Assembly: GCF_042743185.1 (NCBI RefSeq)
Contig: NZ_JBHYMS010000002.1
Location: 62,001 to 126,000, forward strand
Length of the DNA stretch: 64,000 nt
Source: Inquilinus sp042743185
GTDB taxonomy: Bacteria; Pseudomonadota; Alphaproteobacteria; DSM-16000; Inquilinaceae
Reading direction: 5' to 3'
Shown one piece after another: positions 26,932 through 36,401 of the stretch. Both the position numbers and the translations under genes were made by a program. Each line of letters opens with the position of its first letter. Position 1 is the first letter of the stretch. Below the pieces are notes generated by a model that did no database searches, was not told the origin of the DNA, and worked only from the letters and a program-made list of their open reading frames with translations.

Positions 26932-27183
26932 ATGACTGTTGTTAAAGCCAAAGTTTCCGAATCCGGGCGCCTGAGCATCCCAGCCGAACTGCGCCGAGCC
27001 ATCGGCCTGGAGCATGGCGGTGATGTCGTGGTCGAACTCGACGGACAGGACATCCGGATCCGGACCGTGGAGCAGGCGGTGGCGCAAGCCCAGGCCCTGG
27101 TCCGGCAGGCTCTCGGCAACAGGCCGGAAGCTTCCGTCGACGCCTTTCTGGCCGAACGCCGTCGGGAAGCTGAACGGGAATGA
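26932..27183 (+). CDS. vapB: AbrB/MazE-type antitoxin (VapB)
   Basis: An 83-residue protein with a swapped-hairpin AbrB domain at the N-terminus: MTVVKAKVSESGRLSIPAEL then RRAIGLEHGGDVVVELDGQD. A C-terminal tail, DAFLAERRREAERE, is likely the toxin-binding part. The ATG at 26932 follows ggagtgatgcc. An upstream in-frame start would include non-conserved residues. The stop overlaps the VapC start by ATGA. Confidence 0.9.
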   Translation: MTVVKAKVSESGRLSIPAELRRAIGLEHGGDVVVELDGQDIRIRTVEQAVAQAQALVRQALGNRPEASVDAFLAERRREAERE

Positions 27184-27569
27184 CGGCCGCCGTACTGGAT
27201 GCTTCCGCGGTTCTCGCTTTGCTGCTTCAGGAACCGGGGGGAGACAGGGTGAAGAAGATGTTGGCCGACGCCGCGATGACCACGGTTAATCAGGCCGAGG
27301 TGATCGGCCATCTTGCTCGCAACGGCATGGCGGAAGCGAAGGCGCGACAGGCTCTCGAGTTGTTGTCGTTCGAGCGCGTCCCCTTCGACGAAGATCTCGC
27401 CTATACCACTGGGCTGTTGTTGCCTTTAACCCGATCGGCAGGTCTGTCGCTGGGTGACCGGGCCTGTCTCGCCCTGGCCAAACAGCTGGGGGTGCCGGCA
27501 ATGACGGCGGATCGGCCCTGGCAGGACATCGCCGGTGCGGTGGGCGTCACCATCGACCTGATCCGCTGA
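27180..27569 (+). CDS. vapC: PIN-domain ribonuclease toxin (VapC)
   Basis: A 129-residue PIN protein. The acidic residues of the active site are visible in AVLDASAVLALLLQE (Asp), TTVNQAEVIGHLAR (Glu), GLSLGDRACLALAKQLG (Asp) and PAMTADRPWQ (Asp). VapC toxins cleave tRNA or rRNA. It is coupled to the AbrB-type antitoxin by a 4-nt overlap, forming a complete VapBC pair with no visible damage. Confidence 0.9.
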   Translation: MTAAVLDASAVLALLLQEPGGDRVKKMLADAAMTTVNQAEVIGHLARNGMAEAKARQALELLSFERVPFDEDLAYTTGLLLPLTRSAGLSLGDRACLALAKQLGVPAMTADRPWQDIAGAVGVTIDLIR

Positions 27570-27573
27570 CCGC

Positions 27574-28140
27574 CTACCCGTCCCGCCGGCGCTTGAGCAC
27601 GACATAGAGCGCGCCGGAGCCGCCGTCGCGGGGATGGGCCGGGGTGATGGCCAGGATCTTGTCGCGCAGCGGCGGTTCGTTCAGCCACAGCGGCACATTG
27701 GCGCGCAGCACGCTGTCGCCGTTCGAGAAGCTGCCCTTGCCGGTGATCACCAGCAGCATCTTCTTGCCCGCCCGCTGGGCCGAGGCGACGAAGCCGATCA
27801 GCGCGTCATGGGCCTCGATCTGGCGCATGCCGTGCAGGTCCAGCCGGCCCTCGATCTCCTGCTTGCCGCGGCGCAGCCGGTCGGCCCGGTGGCCATCGAT
27901 GCCGGTCAGGTCGCCGGAGCGCAGCCGCTTCGGCGCGGCCGCCGGACCGGCCGGCTTCGGCGCTGCTGCCGCCGGGCGCTGGCCGGGCGGGGCCGGGCGG
28001 GGCGGCGGCGGGGATGGAGCGGGCTCGGGCGGAGGCGGCGGGGGGGATGCCGGGTCGCGCGGCCGCAACGGCGCGACATCCTGCGTCACGAGACGCCAGA
28101 GGCGGCGCTCTTCCTCGCTCGGTTTGCGGGTCTTGGCCAT
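27574..28140 (-). CDS. Smr-domain protein
   Basis: A 188-residue protein. A basic N-terminus and a long proline-rich linker (around residues 30-60) precede a C-terminal Smr domain: GRLDLHGMRQIEAHDALIGF, then KMLLVITGKGSF, and SGALYVVLKRR. Smr domains nick nucleic acids, and recently some were shown to act on stalled-ribosome mRNA. The LDLHG motif holds the predicted catalytic residues. It converges with vapC with 4 bp between stops. Confidence 0.88.
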   Translation of the reverse strand: MAKTRKPSEEERRLWRLVTQDVAPLRPRDPASPPPPPPEPAPSPPPPRPAPPGQRPAAAAPKPAGPAAAPKRLRSGDLTGIDGHRADRLRRGKQEIEGRLDLHGMRQIEAHDALIGFVASAQRAGKKMLLVITGKGSFSNGDSVLRANVPLWLNEPPLRDKILAITPAHPRDGGSGALYVVLKRRRDG

Positions 28141-28228
28141 GCCGGATCAGCGGTCGGCATCCTCGGCCGAACGGCCGCGGCCCGGACAGGGCCGGGCCGG
28201 ACGGGTCAGGAGCGACGGCATCGGCGGG

Positions 28229-28894
28229 TCAGTGGGATTCGCGGGTCTCGACCAGCGCCCAGTTCGGGTCGGTGGCGCGAGTGTTGCGGGCGAAGGTCCA
28301 GATGTCGGTGACCTCGACCGTCTGGTCCGGGCTGCCCTCGATCACCTTGCCCTCGGCGTCGCGCAGCATGCTCTTCTGGCGCGAGGCGATGCGCACGGTG
28401 ACGTAGGCGGTGCGACCGTCCATGCGGGCGTCGACGATCTCGGCACGGTCGACCGCCTCCACCGTCTCCTCCAGCGTATGGCCGGCGGCCAGGCGGTCGC
28501 GGATCGCGGCGCTGAACTCGTCGTACAGCTCGTCGGACAGCAGCGGCCGCAGCGTCGCGGTGTCGCCGCGGGCGAAGGCCTCGACGATCATCTTGAAGGC
28601 GGCGCGGGAGCCGCCGACGAAGCCGCTTTCGCTGAAGCTGCGGTCGGCGATCTTGATCTGGGTCAGGCCGCTGGCCGGGCCGGCCTCGCCGTTGCCGGCG
28701 GCGCGCGGCCGTTCCGGCATGCTCACGACATTGTCGGGCGAGCGCGCCTCGGGCCGCGCCGGCTGCTGGGCGATCGGGTTCGGCCGCCGCTGCTCCGTCC
28801 CCGTCCGCCGGCCGAGCACGCTGCGCAGCCGCAGAATCAGGAACCCGGCGATCACCGCCAGAACCAGGATATCGAGGAAAGAGCCTTCGCCCAT
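28229..28894 (-). CDS. Tim44-like membrane-associated protein (TimA)
   Basis: A 221-residue protein. It begins MGEGSFLDILVLAVIAGFLI, a single N-terminal membrane anchor, then a polar linker, and a C-terminal Tim44-like domain (ADRSFSESGFVGGSRAAFKM, IVEAFARGDTATLRPLLSDE). Bacterial TimA is widespread in alphaproteobacteria and is placed near fxsA and secB, as here. The ATG at 28894 is chosen because the membrane segment starts there. Confidence 0.85.
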   Translation of the reverse strand: MGEGSFLDILVLAVIAGFLILRLRSVLGRRTGTEQRRPNPIAQQPARPEARSPDNVVSMPERPRAAGNGEAGPASGLTQIKIADRSFSESGFVGGSRAAFKMIVEAFARGDTATLRPLLSDELYDEFSAAIRDRLAAGHTLEETVEAVDRAEIVDARMDGRTAYVTVRIASRQKSMLRDAEGKVIEGSPDQTVEVTDIWTFARNTRATDPNWALVETRESH

Positions 28895-29096
28895 CGCTCC
28901 CTTCACTTGTCGCGCGCCCGTGCCGGCGCCGAATGCATCGCTCTGGACCCGGGCGCCGCGCGACACTACCTCTTGGTCGGCCCGTCCGGATGAAGCGAAC
29001 CTTCGGCGGACGGCCGCCCGGGCCAGGATGCGCGGTCAGGAACGACGCCTGCCCCCGACAGATAGGCTGCCGACCCCCAAACGGCAAGGGAAACCG

Positions 29097-29633
29097 ATGC
29101 CCCTCCTCGCCCTGCTGCTTCTTGTCCCGGTCCTGGCCGAGATCACGGTGTTCATCGTGGTCGGCCGCTGGATCGGCGTGCTCGCCACCCTGCTGCTGTT
29201 CATCGCCGTCGGCGTGATCGGCTCGCTGCTCTTGAAGCGGCAGGGGATGCGGGCGCTGCGCGAGATGCAGGCGGCGCTGGCCCGCGGCGAGCCGCCGGCC
29301 GAGCCGGTGGCCCATGCGGCCCTGCTGGTGCTGGCCGCGCTGCTGCTGATCTTCCCCGGCTTCCTCAGCGACCTGATGGCGCTGCCGCTGCTGCTGCCGC
29401 CGGTGCGGCGCGCGCTGATCCGCTGGCTCGGCGTGCAGGCGAAGCGGCGCGGCGGCTTCACCGTCTGGCCCGGCGGGCGCGGCCCCGGTGGGCAAGGGAT
29501 GGGGGGCGGCACGGTGATCGACGCCGACTACACCGAGGTGAAGCCGGACGGCGGCCGCGACCCGTCGCTGCCGCGGATCGAGGATTCGCGCTGGGGCGGC
29601 AAGGATGAGGGGGACCCGCGGCGCCGGCCCTGA
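29097..29633 (+). CDS. fxsA: FxsA-family membrane protein
   Basis: A 178-residue protein with three or four predicted membrane helices (MPLLALLLLVPVLAEITVFI, GVLATLLLFIAVGVIGSLLL, AALLVLAALLLIFPGFLSDL) and a polar C-terminus. FxsA in E. coli suppresses F-exclusion of phage T7; its cellular role is not well known. The ATG at 29097 follows an aaggga Shine-Dalgarno. It is divergent from the Tim44-like gene across about 200 bp and is followed by secB. Confidence 0.88.
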   Translation: MPLLALLLLVPVLAEITVFIVVGRWIGVLATLLLFIAVGVIGSLLLKRQGMRALREMQAALARGEPPAEPVAHAALLVLAALLLIFPGFLSDLMALPLLLPPVRRALIRWLGVQAKRRGGFTVWPGGRGPGGQGMGGGTVIDADYTEVKPDGGRDPSLPRIEDSRWGGKDEGDPRRRP

Positions 29634-29729
29634 CGGGGCCCCCCTGGGTTGTGGCCGCCACGAATTCCGTGCTAGCGAGACCCCGTCTTTCGCCGGCCAG
29701 CCGAGCCAGAGTTTCCAGGGAGATTTTTC

Positions 29730-30227
29730 ATGTCGGACGTCAACCAGCAGCCGGATGCCGAGCAGCAGTTGCAGCCCTCGCTGCAGATCTCGGCGCAGTA
29801 CGTCAAGGACCTGTCCTTCGAGAATCCGAACGCGCCGCGCAGCCTGACCCAGCAGGCGACGCCGCCGCAGGTGACGGTCAATGTCGACGTCCGCACCCAG
29901 CAGCTGGCCGAGAACGCCTTCGAGGTGGTGCTGCACATCAAGGCCGAGGCCAAGACCGGCGACGCCGCCACCTTCCTGTGCGAGCTGAGCTACGGCGGCG
30001 TGGTCGCCCTGGCCAATGTGACCAAGGAGCAGACCGCGCCGCTGCTGCTGATCGAGGCGCCGCGCCTCCTGTTCCCCTTCGCCCGGTCGGTGATCGCCGA
30101 GGCGACCCGCAACGGCGGCTTCCCGCCGCTCTTGATCCAGCCGATCGACTTCACCGAGCTGTTCCGCCGCCAGCTGGCCGCGCTCCGCGCCCGCTCCGAG
30201 GCCGAGGGCCAGCCGAGCGTGAACTGA
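29730..30227 (+). CDS. secB: protein-export chaperone SecB
   Basis: A 165-residue chaperone that holds preproteins for SecA. It shows QISAQYVKDLSFENPNAPRS and the C-terminal PPLLIQPIDFTELFRRQ segment, both highly conserved. A good Shine-Dalgarno (gggag) precedes the ATG at 29730. It is followed by a REP-like palindrome and a terminator, and converges on dnaQ. Confidence 0.97.
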   Translation: MSDVNQQPDAEQQLQPSLQISAQYVKDLSFENPNAPRSLTQQATPPQVTVNVDVRTQQLAENAFEVVLHIKAEAKTGDAATFLCELSYGGVVALANVTKEQTAPLLLIEAPRLLFPFARSVIAEATRNGGFPPLLIQPIDFTELFRRQLAALRARSEAEGQPSVN

Positions 30228-30244
30228 AAGGCGTATCCGCTCCC

Positions 30245-30278
30245 GTAGGTTGGGTTCGCGCCCGCGAACCCAACCTAC
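30245..30278. repeat. REP-like palindrome (third copy)
   Basis: A perfect 15-bp stem gtaggttgggttcgc (30245-30259) / gcgaacccaacctac (30264-30278) with a 4-nt loop. It has the same arms as the element at 11411-11496. It lies between the secB stop and the terminator. Confidence 0.88.
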
Positions 30279-30303
30279 GACTGCCCTCCAGGACAGAGAC
30301 CAG

Positions 30304-30326
30304 GCCCCGCTTCGGCGGGGCTTTTT
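30304..30326 (+). terminator. Rho-independent terminator after secB
   Basis: Stem gccccgc (30304-30310) / gcggggc (30315-30321), TTCG loop and a five-T tail. It terminates secB just before the convergent dnaQ stop. Confidence 0.92.
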
Positions 30327-30327
30327 C

Positions 30328-31004
30328 TTACCCTTCCTTCAGCCACAGCGGGTCGGTCAGGCCCTGGATGAAGGCGAGGTGGGCGGCCAGTTCCTCCGCC
30401 GTCGGCGCGTGCGGCCGTGGCGGGCGGGCGATGCGCTCGACCACCACGGTGGTCTCGGTCACCTCGACCGTGGTGGCGATGGCCAGGCCTGGCTCGCGGC
30501 CGCCGCACATCTCCAGCCAGACCTCGGCCAGCAGCTGGGCGTCGAGCAGCGCCCCGTGCAGCGTGCGGCCGGAATTGTCGATGCCGAAGCGGCGGCACAG
30601 CGCGTCGAGCGAGGCCTGGGCGCCGGGCCAGCGGCGCCGGGCCAGCGCCACCGTGTCGATCGACCGCGCCATCGGGATCGGCGGCAGGCCGAGCCGGCCG
30701 AGCTCCATGTTCAGGAAGCCCATGTCGAATTCGGCATTGTGGATCACCAGCTTGGCATCGCCGATGAAATCCAGGAACCCGCCGGCGACCTCGGCGAAGA
30801 CCGGCTTGTCGGCCAGGAAGGCGTCGGTCAGCCCGTGCACCCGCTGTGCCTCCATCGGCACGGTCCGCTCGGGATTGATGTAGACGTGATAATGCGCGCC
30901 GGTCGGCACGTGGTTGATCATCTCGACCCCGCCGATCTCGACCAGGCGGTCGCCGCCCAGCGCGTGCAGGCCGGTGGTCTCGGTGTCCAGGACGATCTCG
31001 CGCA

Positions 31005-31005
<1 letters not shown>
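30328..31005 (-). CDS. dnaQ: DNA polymerase III epsilon subunit (proofreading exonuclease)
   Basis: A 225-residue 3'-5' exonuclease of the DEDDh family. It starts MREIVLDTETTGLHALGGDR (Exo I Asp/Glu), and has VIHNAEFDMGFLNMELGRLG (Exo II) and LHGALLDAQLLAEVWLEM (Exo III His/Asp). The C-terminal TAEELAAHLAFIQGL tail should bind the alpha subunit. Its start overlaps the coaE stop (TGATG). It is the last gene of the ppsR-maf-aroE-coaE-dnaQ run. Confidence 0.96.
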
Positions 31006-31631
<626 letters not shown>

Positions 31632-31633
31632 GC

Positions 31634-32491
31634 TCAGGCCCCCAGCACCGCGGCCCGCAGCGCGGCATCGACCACCGGCGCCACCCCGAACCAAGCCTCG
31701 AAACCCGGCCGCGCCTGGTGCAGCAGCATGCCGACGCCGTCGACCACCGGGTTGCCCCGGGCGCGGGCGGCGGCCAGCAGCGGCGTCTCCAGAGGCGCAT
31801 AGACGATGTCGTTGACCAGCGCATCCGCCGGCAGTGCGTCGAGCGGCAGGTCGAGCGCCGGCCGGCCGACCATGCCCTCGGTCGTGGTGTTGACCACCAG
31901 GGCAGCGCCATCCAGCGCCGCGGCGCGGTCGGCCCAGTCGACCACGGTGATCGCGCCGCCCAGCTCCGCCGCCAGGGCCTCGGCCCGCGCCCGGGTGCGG
32001 TTGGCCAAGCGGATCTCGGGCGCGCCGGCATCGGCCAGGGCGACGATCACCGCCCGGGCCGCGCCGCCGGCGCCGACCACCACGGCCGGGCCACGGCCGG
32101 CCGACCAGCCGCCCTCCTTCGCGTTCAAGGATGTGCCGGCCTCGAGATTGGCCAGGAAGCCGAAGCCGTCGGTGTTGGTGCCGAACAGGCTGCCATCCTC
32201 GCGCACCACGATGGTGTTGACCGCGGCGATGCGCCGGGCCAGCGGGTCGAGCTCGTCGACCAGCGCCATCGCCGCCTCCTTGTGCGGCACGGTGACGTTG
32301 CAGCCGCGGAAGCCCAGGGCGGCGAGGCCGCGCAGCGCCGCCTCCAGCCGCTCGGGCGGCACCGCCATCGGCACATAGGCGCCGTCGATCCGGTAGCGGG
32401 CCAGCCAGTGGCCGTGCAGCTGCGGCGAGCGGGAATGCCCGATCGGCCAGCCGATCACCCCGGCCAGGCGGCCCTTCGCGGTCAAGGTCAC
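31634..32491 (-). CDS. aroE: shikimate dehydrogenase
   Basis: A 285-residue NADP-dependent enzyme of the shikimate pathway. Substrate-binding segments GWPIGHSRSPQLHG and NVTVPHKEAAMALVDEL carry the conserved Ser/Thr and catalytic Lys. NTDGFGF carries the conserved Asp. The Rossmann motif is VVVGAGGAARAVIVALADAG, followed by LANRTRARAEALA. The GTG start at 32491 overlaps the maf stop by GTGA. Confidence 0.95.
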   Translation of the reverse strand: MTLTAKGRLAGVIGWPIGHSRSPQLHGHWLARYRIDGAYVPMAVPPERLEAALRGLAALGFRGCNVTVPHKEAAMALVDELDPLARRIAAVNTIVVREDGSLFGTNTDGFGFLANLEAGTSLNAKEGGWSAGRGPAVVVGAGGAARAVIVALADAGAPEIRLANRTRARAEALAAELGGAITVVDWADRAAALDGAALVVNTTTEGMVGRPALDLPLDALPADALVNDIVYAPLETPLLAAARARGNPVVDGVGMLLHQARPGFEAWFGVAPVVDAALRAAVLGA

Positions 32492-33084
32492 GACGGCAGC
32501 ACTCCGTGGTCGCGCAGGAAGCCGAGCAACGGCAGCAGCGGCAGGCCGAGCACGGTGAAATGATCGCCCTCGACCTTGGCGAAGAGCTGCGCCCCGCGGC
32601 CCTCCAGCTGATAGCCGCCGACCGAGGACAGCACCGCGTCGCCGACCGCGTCGAGATACCCCTCGAGGAAGACGTGGCTGAACGGCCGCATGGTCAGCTT
32701 CGCCCGGTCGGTCGCGTGCCACACCCGCTGGCCGTCGCGCACCGCCACCGCGGTCGAGGTCAAAGTGTGGGTGCGGCCGCGCAGCGCCAGCAGTTGGTCG
32801 CGGGCCGCCGCCCGGTCCACCGGCTTGTCGTGCCAGACGCCGTCGCAGTCCAGCATCTGGTCGGCGCCGATCACCAGCGCGCCGGGGTGCCGCCGCGACG
32901 CCCGCTGCGCCTTCAGCACCGCCAGTGCCTCGGCCACATCGGCCGGAGAGGCGCCTTCGGCTCGCATCGACGCCTTGACCTCGCTTTCGTCGATCGCGGC
33001 CGGGCTGACCGTGACGGCGACGCCGGCGGCCTCGAGCATCGCCCGACGCGTGGCGCTGCCGGAGGCGAGAACGATCGCGCTCAT
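32488..33084 (-). CDS. Maf-family nucleotide pyrophosphatase
   Basis: A 198-residue protein, MSAIVLASGSATRRAMLEAA, followed by the Maf catalytic segments GADQMLDCDGVWHDKP and SSVGGYQLEGRGAQLF. Maf proteins hydrolyse non-canonical or pyrimidine nucleoside triphosphates, and YhdE/YceF-type specificity is not assigned here. It is coupled to ppsR and aroE by 4-nt overlaps. Confidence 0.94.
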   Translation of the reverse strand: MSAIVLASGSATRRAMLEAAGVAVTVSPAAIDESEVKASMRAEGASPADVAEALAVLKAQRASRRHPGALVIGADQMLDCDGVWHDKPVDRAAARDQLLALRGRTHTLTSTAVAVRDGQRVWHATDRAKLTMRPFSHVFLEGYLDAVGDAVLSSVGGYQLEGRGAQLFAKVEGDHFTVLGLPLLPLLGFLRDHGVLPS

Positions 33085-33920
33085 GCCCCGGGGATCCCCG
33101 CGCTGCGCCCCCGGCGGGCCAGCAGCGACAGGATCTCCGCCGCCGTCTCCTCGATGGCGCGGCGGGTGACGTCGAGCACCGGCCAGCGGTGCTTGGCGAA
33201 GTAGCGCCGCGCCTCCGCCACCTCCGACCGCACCTGCTCGGGGTCGACATAGTCGGTGGTCTGGGCCTGGTTCAGCATCTGCATGCGGTTGCGGCGCAGC
33301 TGGATCAGCCGCTCCGGGTCCTTGGTCAGGCCGACGATCAGCGGCCGGCTGACCTTGTGCAGGTCGTCCGGCAGCGGCAGGCCGGGGACGAAGGGCACAT
33401 TCGCCGCCTTCACCCCGCGATTGGCCAGGTAGAGGCAGGTCGGCGTCTTCGAGGTGCGCGAGACGCCGATCAGGATGACGTCGGCCTGGTGCAGCTCGCC
33501 CGTCAGGTGGCCGTCGTCATGCGCCAGGGCGTAGTCCATCGCCTCGATGCGGTGGAAATACGCCGCGTCCATCGCGTGCTGCCGGCCCGGCCGACCGTGC
33601 CCGGCCATGCCGAGCTGCTGCGCCAGCGCCGCCATGATCGGGTCGAGCACCGAGATGCAGGGCACGCCGAGCGTGCCGCAGACATCCATCAGCCGGTGGC
33701 GCAGCCCGTCATCGACCAAAGTGAAGACCACGACGCCGGGATGGTCGCGGATCTCCTCGACCACCATGTCGAGCTGGCGGTTGGTGCGCACCAGATTCCA
33801 GAAGTGCTCGATCGGCTCCGCCCCCTCGAACTGCGCGAGGCAGGCGCGCGCGACGCTATGAATGGTGTCGCCGGTCGAGTCCGAAACGAGATGTAGATGA
33901 AACGTCTTCGTCTGCGCCAT
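33081..33920 (-). CDS. ppsR: PEP synthase/PPDK regulatory kinase-phosphorylase (DUF299)
   Basis: A 279-residue DUF299 protein: MAQTKTFHLHLVSDSTGDTI, then the P-loop-like GVSRTSKTPTCLYLANRGVK, and GLTKDPERLIQLRRNRM. Family members inactivate and reactivate PEP synthase or PPDK by ADP-dependent phosphorylation and Pi-dependent dephosphorylation. The ATG at 33920 is chosen because homology starts at MAQTKTF. The gene (RP001 type) and hemE flank the origin in Caulobacter and Rickettsia, as here. It is the first gene of the leftward operon. Confidence 0.95.
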   Translation of the reverse strand: MAQTKTFHLHLVSDSTGDTIHSVARACLAQFEGAEPIEHFWNLVRTNRQLDMVVEEIRDHPGVVVFTLVDDGLRHRLMDVCGTLGVPCISVLDPIMAALAQQLGMAGHGRPGRQHAMDAAYFHRIEAMDYALAHDDGHLTGELHQADVILIGVSRTSKTPTCLYLANRGVKAANVPFVPGLPLPDDLHKVSRPLIVGLTKDPERLIQLRRNRMQMLNQAQTTDYVDPEQVRSEVAEARRYFAKHRWPVLDVTRRAIEETAAEILSLLARRGRSAGIPGA

Positions 33921-34282
33921 GGCACCGTTGTATCCCGGAGGCATGGGATTGTCTGTGGGCAAATTCGGGATGAAAGCCGGATTCACGAGGCTTGACGCGA
34001 TCTGTGCCGGCTTGCCGGTGAGTCGTCGACTCTTCCGTCCGGCTGGGGACGAGAGTCCCGGCCCCGGTACGGCAGCGGCGAAGCCGGACGATGCGACCCC
34101 GAGTCCTCCCGCCCGTTATGGACAGGGGCGATGGCGAGGGTGTAGCGAGTCGGGCGCGTCTTCCCCGCTTTCCACAGGCAGGGGCGCGCCGGCCGGCAAA
34201 CCCTGTGGACGGATTGTGGAAGAGTCACAATCCCCGTTATCCACAGGGATTCACTACATCCTCCAAACAAGGATTCCTTTTC
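33921..34282. other. candidate chromosomal replication origin (oriC)
   Basis: This 362-bp gap between ppsR and hemE has no gene. It has a perfect DnaA box TTATCCACA at 34237-34245. Two-mismatch boxes are at 34168-34176 (ctttccaca), 34215-34223 (complement tcttccaca), 34116-34124 (ttatggaca) and 33954-33962 (complement ttgcccaca). An inverted repeat attgtg/cacaat spans 34213-34231. The segment 34246-34282, directly after the perfect box, is the most A+T-rich and could be the unwinding element. The ppsR-hemE flanks match the location of known alphaproteobacterial origins. No CtrA-type TTAA-N7-TTAA site is seen. The hemE and ppsR promoters should also lie here. Confidence 0.72.
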
Positions 34283-35356
34283 ATGGATAAGGATGGGCAG
34301 AGCCGGGAAGAGACGTCCGCGACGCCGGCGAAGCCGTTCCTGCGTGCCCTGGCCGGCGAGGCCCTGGCCCAGCCGCCGGTCTGGCTGATGCGCCAGGCCG
34401 GGCGCTATCTGCCCGAGTACCGCGCCATCCGGGCCCAGGCCGGAACCTTCCTGGATCTCTGCTACAACTCCGAGCTGGCTGCGGAGGTGACGCTGCAGCC
34501 GATCCGCCGCTACGGGCTGGACGCGGCGATCCTGTTCTCGGACATCCTGGTGGTGCCGCACGCGCTGGGCCAGGCGCTGGACTACGTCGAGGGCGAAGGC
34601 CCGAAGCTGGAGCCGGTGACCGACGCGGCCGGCATCGGCCGCCTGTCCGCCGGCCGGCTGCACGAGGTGCTGGGGCCGGTCTACGAGACGGTCGCACGGG
34701 TGGCGGCGGCCCTGCCGCCCGAGACGGCGCTGATCGGCTTCGCGGGCGCGCCCTGGACCGTGGCGACCTATATGGTCGAGGGCGGCGGCAGCAAGGAATA
34801 CGGCGTGGTCAAGCGCCTGGCCTATGGCGAGCCGGAGACCTTCGGCCGGCTGGTCGACCTGCTGGTCGAGGCGACATCCGCCTATCTGCTGCGCCAGATC
34901 GCCGCCGGGGCCGAGGCGGTTCAGCTGTTCGACAGCTGGGCCGGGGTGCTGCCGGAGACGGAGTTCGAGCGCTGGGTGATCGCGCCGACCAAGCGCATCG
35001 TCAATGCGGTGCGGGCCGCGGTGCCCAGGGTGCCGATCATCGGCTTCCCGCGCGGCGCCGGGCTGCTGTACGAGCGCTATCTCGCCGGCACGGGGGTGGA
35101 CGCGGTCGGGCTGGACACGACCGTCCCCCCGGCCTGGGCGGCGCGGGCGCTGCAGCCCAAGGCCGCGGTGCAGGGCAATCTCGACCCGGTCCTGCTGCTG
35201 ACCGGCGGTGAGGCGATGATCAGGGCCGCCGACGCCATCACGAATGCGCTGGGCAGCGGTCCCTTCGTGTTCAACCTCGGCCATGGCGTGCTGCAGAAGA
35301 CGCCGCCCGAGAATGTCGCCGCCCTGGTCCGGCATCTGCGCGGGGATCGGGGATGA
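34283..35356 (+). CDS. hemE: uroporphyrinogen decarboxylase
   Basis: A 357-residue enzyme converting uroporphyrinogen III to coproporphyrinogen III. Signatures: PVWLMRQAGRYLPEYRAIRA, AAILFSDILVVPHALGQ, LIGFAGAPWTVATYMVEGGG and FNLGHGVLQKTPPENV. The ATG at 34283 follows an aagga Shine-Dalgarno. It is the first gene right of the candidate origin and overlaps hemH by ATGA. Confidence 0.97.
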   Translation: MDKDGQSREETSATPAKPFLRALAGEALAQPPVWLMRQAGRYLPEYRAIRAQAGTFLDLCYNSELAAEVTLQPIRRYGLDAAILFSDILVVPHALGQALDYVEGEGPKLEPVTDAAGIGRLSAGRLHEVLGPVYETVARVAAALPPETALIGFAGAPWTVATYMVEGGGSKEYGVVKRLAYGEPETFGRLVDLLVEATSAYLLRQIAAGAEAVQLFDSWAGVLPETEFERWVIAPTKRIVNAVRAAVPRVPIIGFPRGAGLLYERYLAGTGVDAVGLDTTVPPAWAARALQPKAAVQGNLDPVLLLTGGEAMIRAADAITNALGSGPFVFNLGHGVLQKTPPENVAALVRHLRGDRG

Positions 35357-36390
35357 GCCGGCGCGTCGCCGTCGTCCTGTTCAACCTGGGCGGTCCCGAC
35401 AACCCGGACGCGATCCGGCCGTTCCTGTTCAACCTGTTCGCCGACCCGGCGATCATCCGCGTCCCGAACCCGGCCCGGATCATCCTGGCCTGGGCGATCG
35501 CCAAGAAGCGGACCCGCCTGGCCAAGGACATCTATGCCGAGATCGGCGGCGGCTCGCCGCTGCTGCCCAACACCGAGGCGCAGGCCCGGGCGCTGGAGGC
35601 GGCCCTGGCCGATCTCGGCGAGGTGAAGACCTTCATCGCCATGCGCTACTGGCACCCGATGAGCCAGGAGACCGCGATGCTGGTGAAGGATTTTTCGCCC
35701 GACGAGGTGATCCTGCTGCCGCTGTATCCGCAATTCTCCACCACCACGACCGCGTCGTCGCTGCGGGTGTGGCGGGATGCCTGCAGGATCGCCCGGCTGG
35801 ACGCGCCGACCCGCGTGGTGTGCTGCTATCCGACCGAGGACCGTTTCATCGCCGCCATGGCCGCCGGCCTGCGCGCGGCGCATGAGGAGGCGGCGCGCCA
35901 CGGCCGGCCGCGGGTGCTGTTCTCCGCCCACGGGCTGCCGGAGAAGATCGTCAGGGCCGGCGACCCCTATCAATGGCAGTGCGAGCGCACCGCCGCGGCC
36001 CTGGCCGAGGCCTCCGGCATCGCCGATCTCGACTGGGTCTCGACCTATCAGAGCCGGGTCGGCCGGCTGAAATGGATCGAGCCGTCGACCGAGGCGGTGA
36101 TCCACGAGGCCGCGCAGGCGAAGCGGCCGATCGTGGTGGTGCCGATCGCCTTCGTCTCCGAGCATTCCGAGACCTTGGTCGAGCTCGACATCGAATACCG
36201 CAAGCTGGCTGACGAATCGGGCGCGCCGTGCTACCTGCGGGTGCCCACCGTCGGCGCCGATGAAGGCTTCATCGCCGGGCTGGCGGATCTGGTGCGGGCC
36301 GGCCACCGTCGCGGCACGGCCTGTGAGGCCGGGGATGGCGGCCGGATCTGCCCGGCGGCGTTTTCCGGGTGTCCCAGCAAAGCGGCTTGA
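35353..36390 (+). CDS. hemH: ferrochelatase
   Basis: A 345-residue protein that inserts Fe(II) into protoporphyrin IX. It starts MSRRVAVVLFNLGGPDNPDA, has YGCP-equivalent segment MRYWHPMSQETAMLV, the conserved FSAHGLPEKIVRAGDPYQWQ with the active-site His, and PIAFVSEHSETLVELDIEY. It is coupled to hemE by ATGA. Its C-terminus runs past the possible upstream GTG of hemJ. Confidence 0.96.
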   Translation: MSRRVAVVLFNLGGPDNPDAIRPFLFNLFADPAIIRVPNPARIILAWAIAKKRTRLAKDIYAEIGGGSPLLPNTEAQARALEAALADLGEVKTFIAMRYWHPMSQETAMLVKDFSPDEVILLPLYPQFSTTTTASSLRVWRDACRIARLDAPTRVVCCYPTEDRFIAAMAAGLRAAHEEAARHGRPRVLFSAHGLPEKIVRAGDPYQWQCERTAAALAEASGIADLDWVSTYQSRVGRLKWIEPSTEAVIHEAAQAKRPIVVVPIAFVSEHSETLVELDIEYRKLADESGAPCYLRVPTVGADEGFIAGLADLVRAGHRRGTACEAGDGGRICPAAFSGCPSKAA

Positions 36391-36401
36391 GCGAGGACGG
36401 A

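Noticed and set aside
33921..34282. A coding gene in the ppsR-hemE gap
   Set aside because: The frames there are short extensions of hemE and ppsR, without homology.
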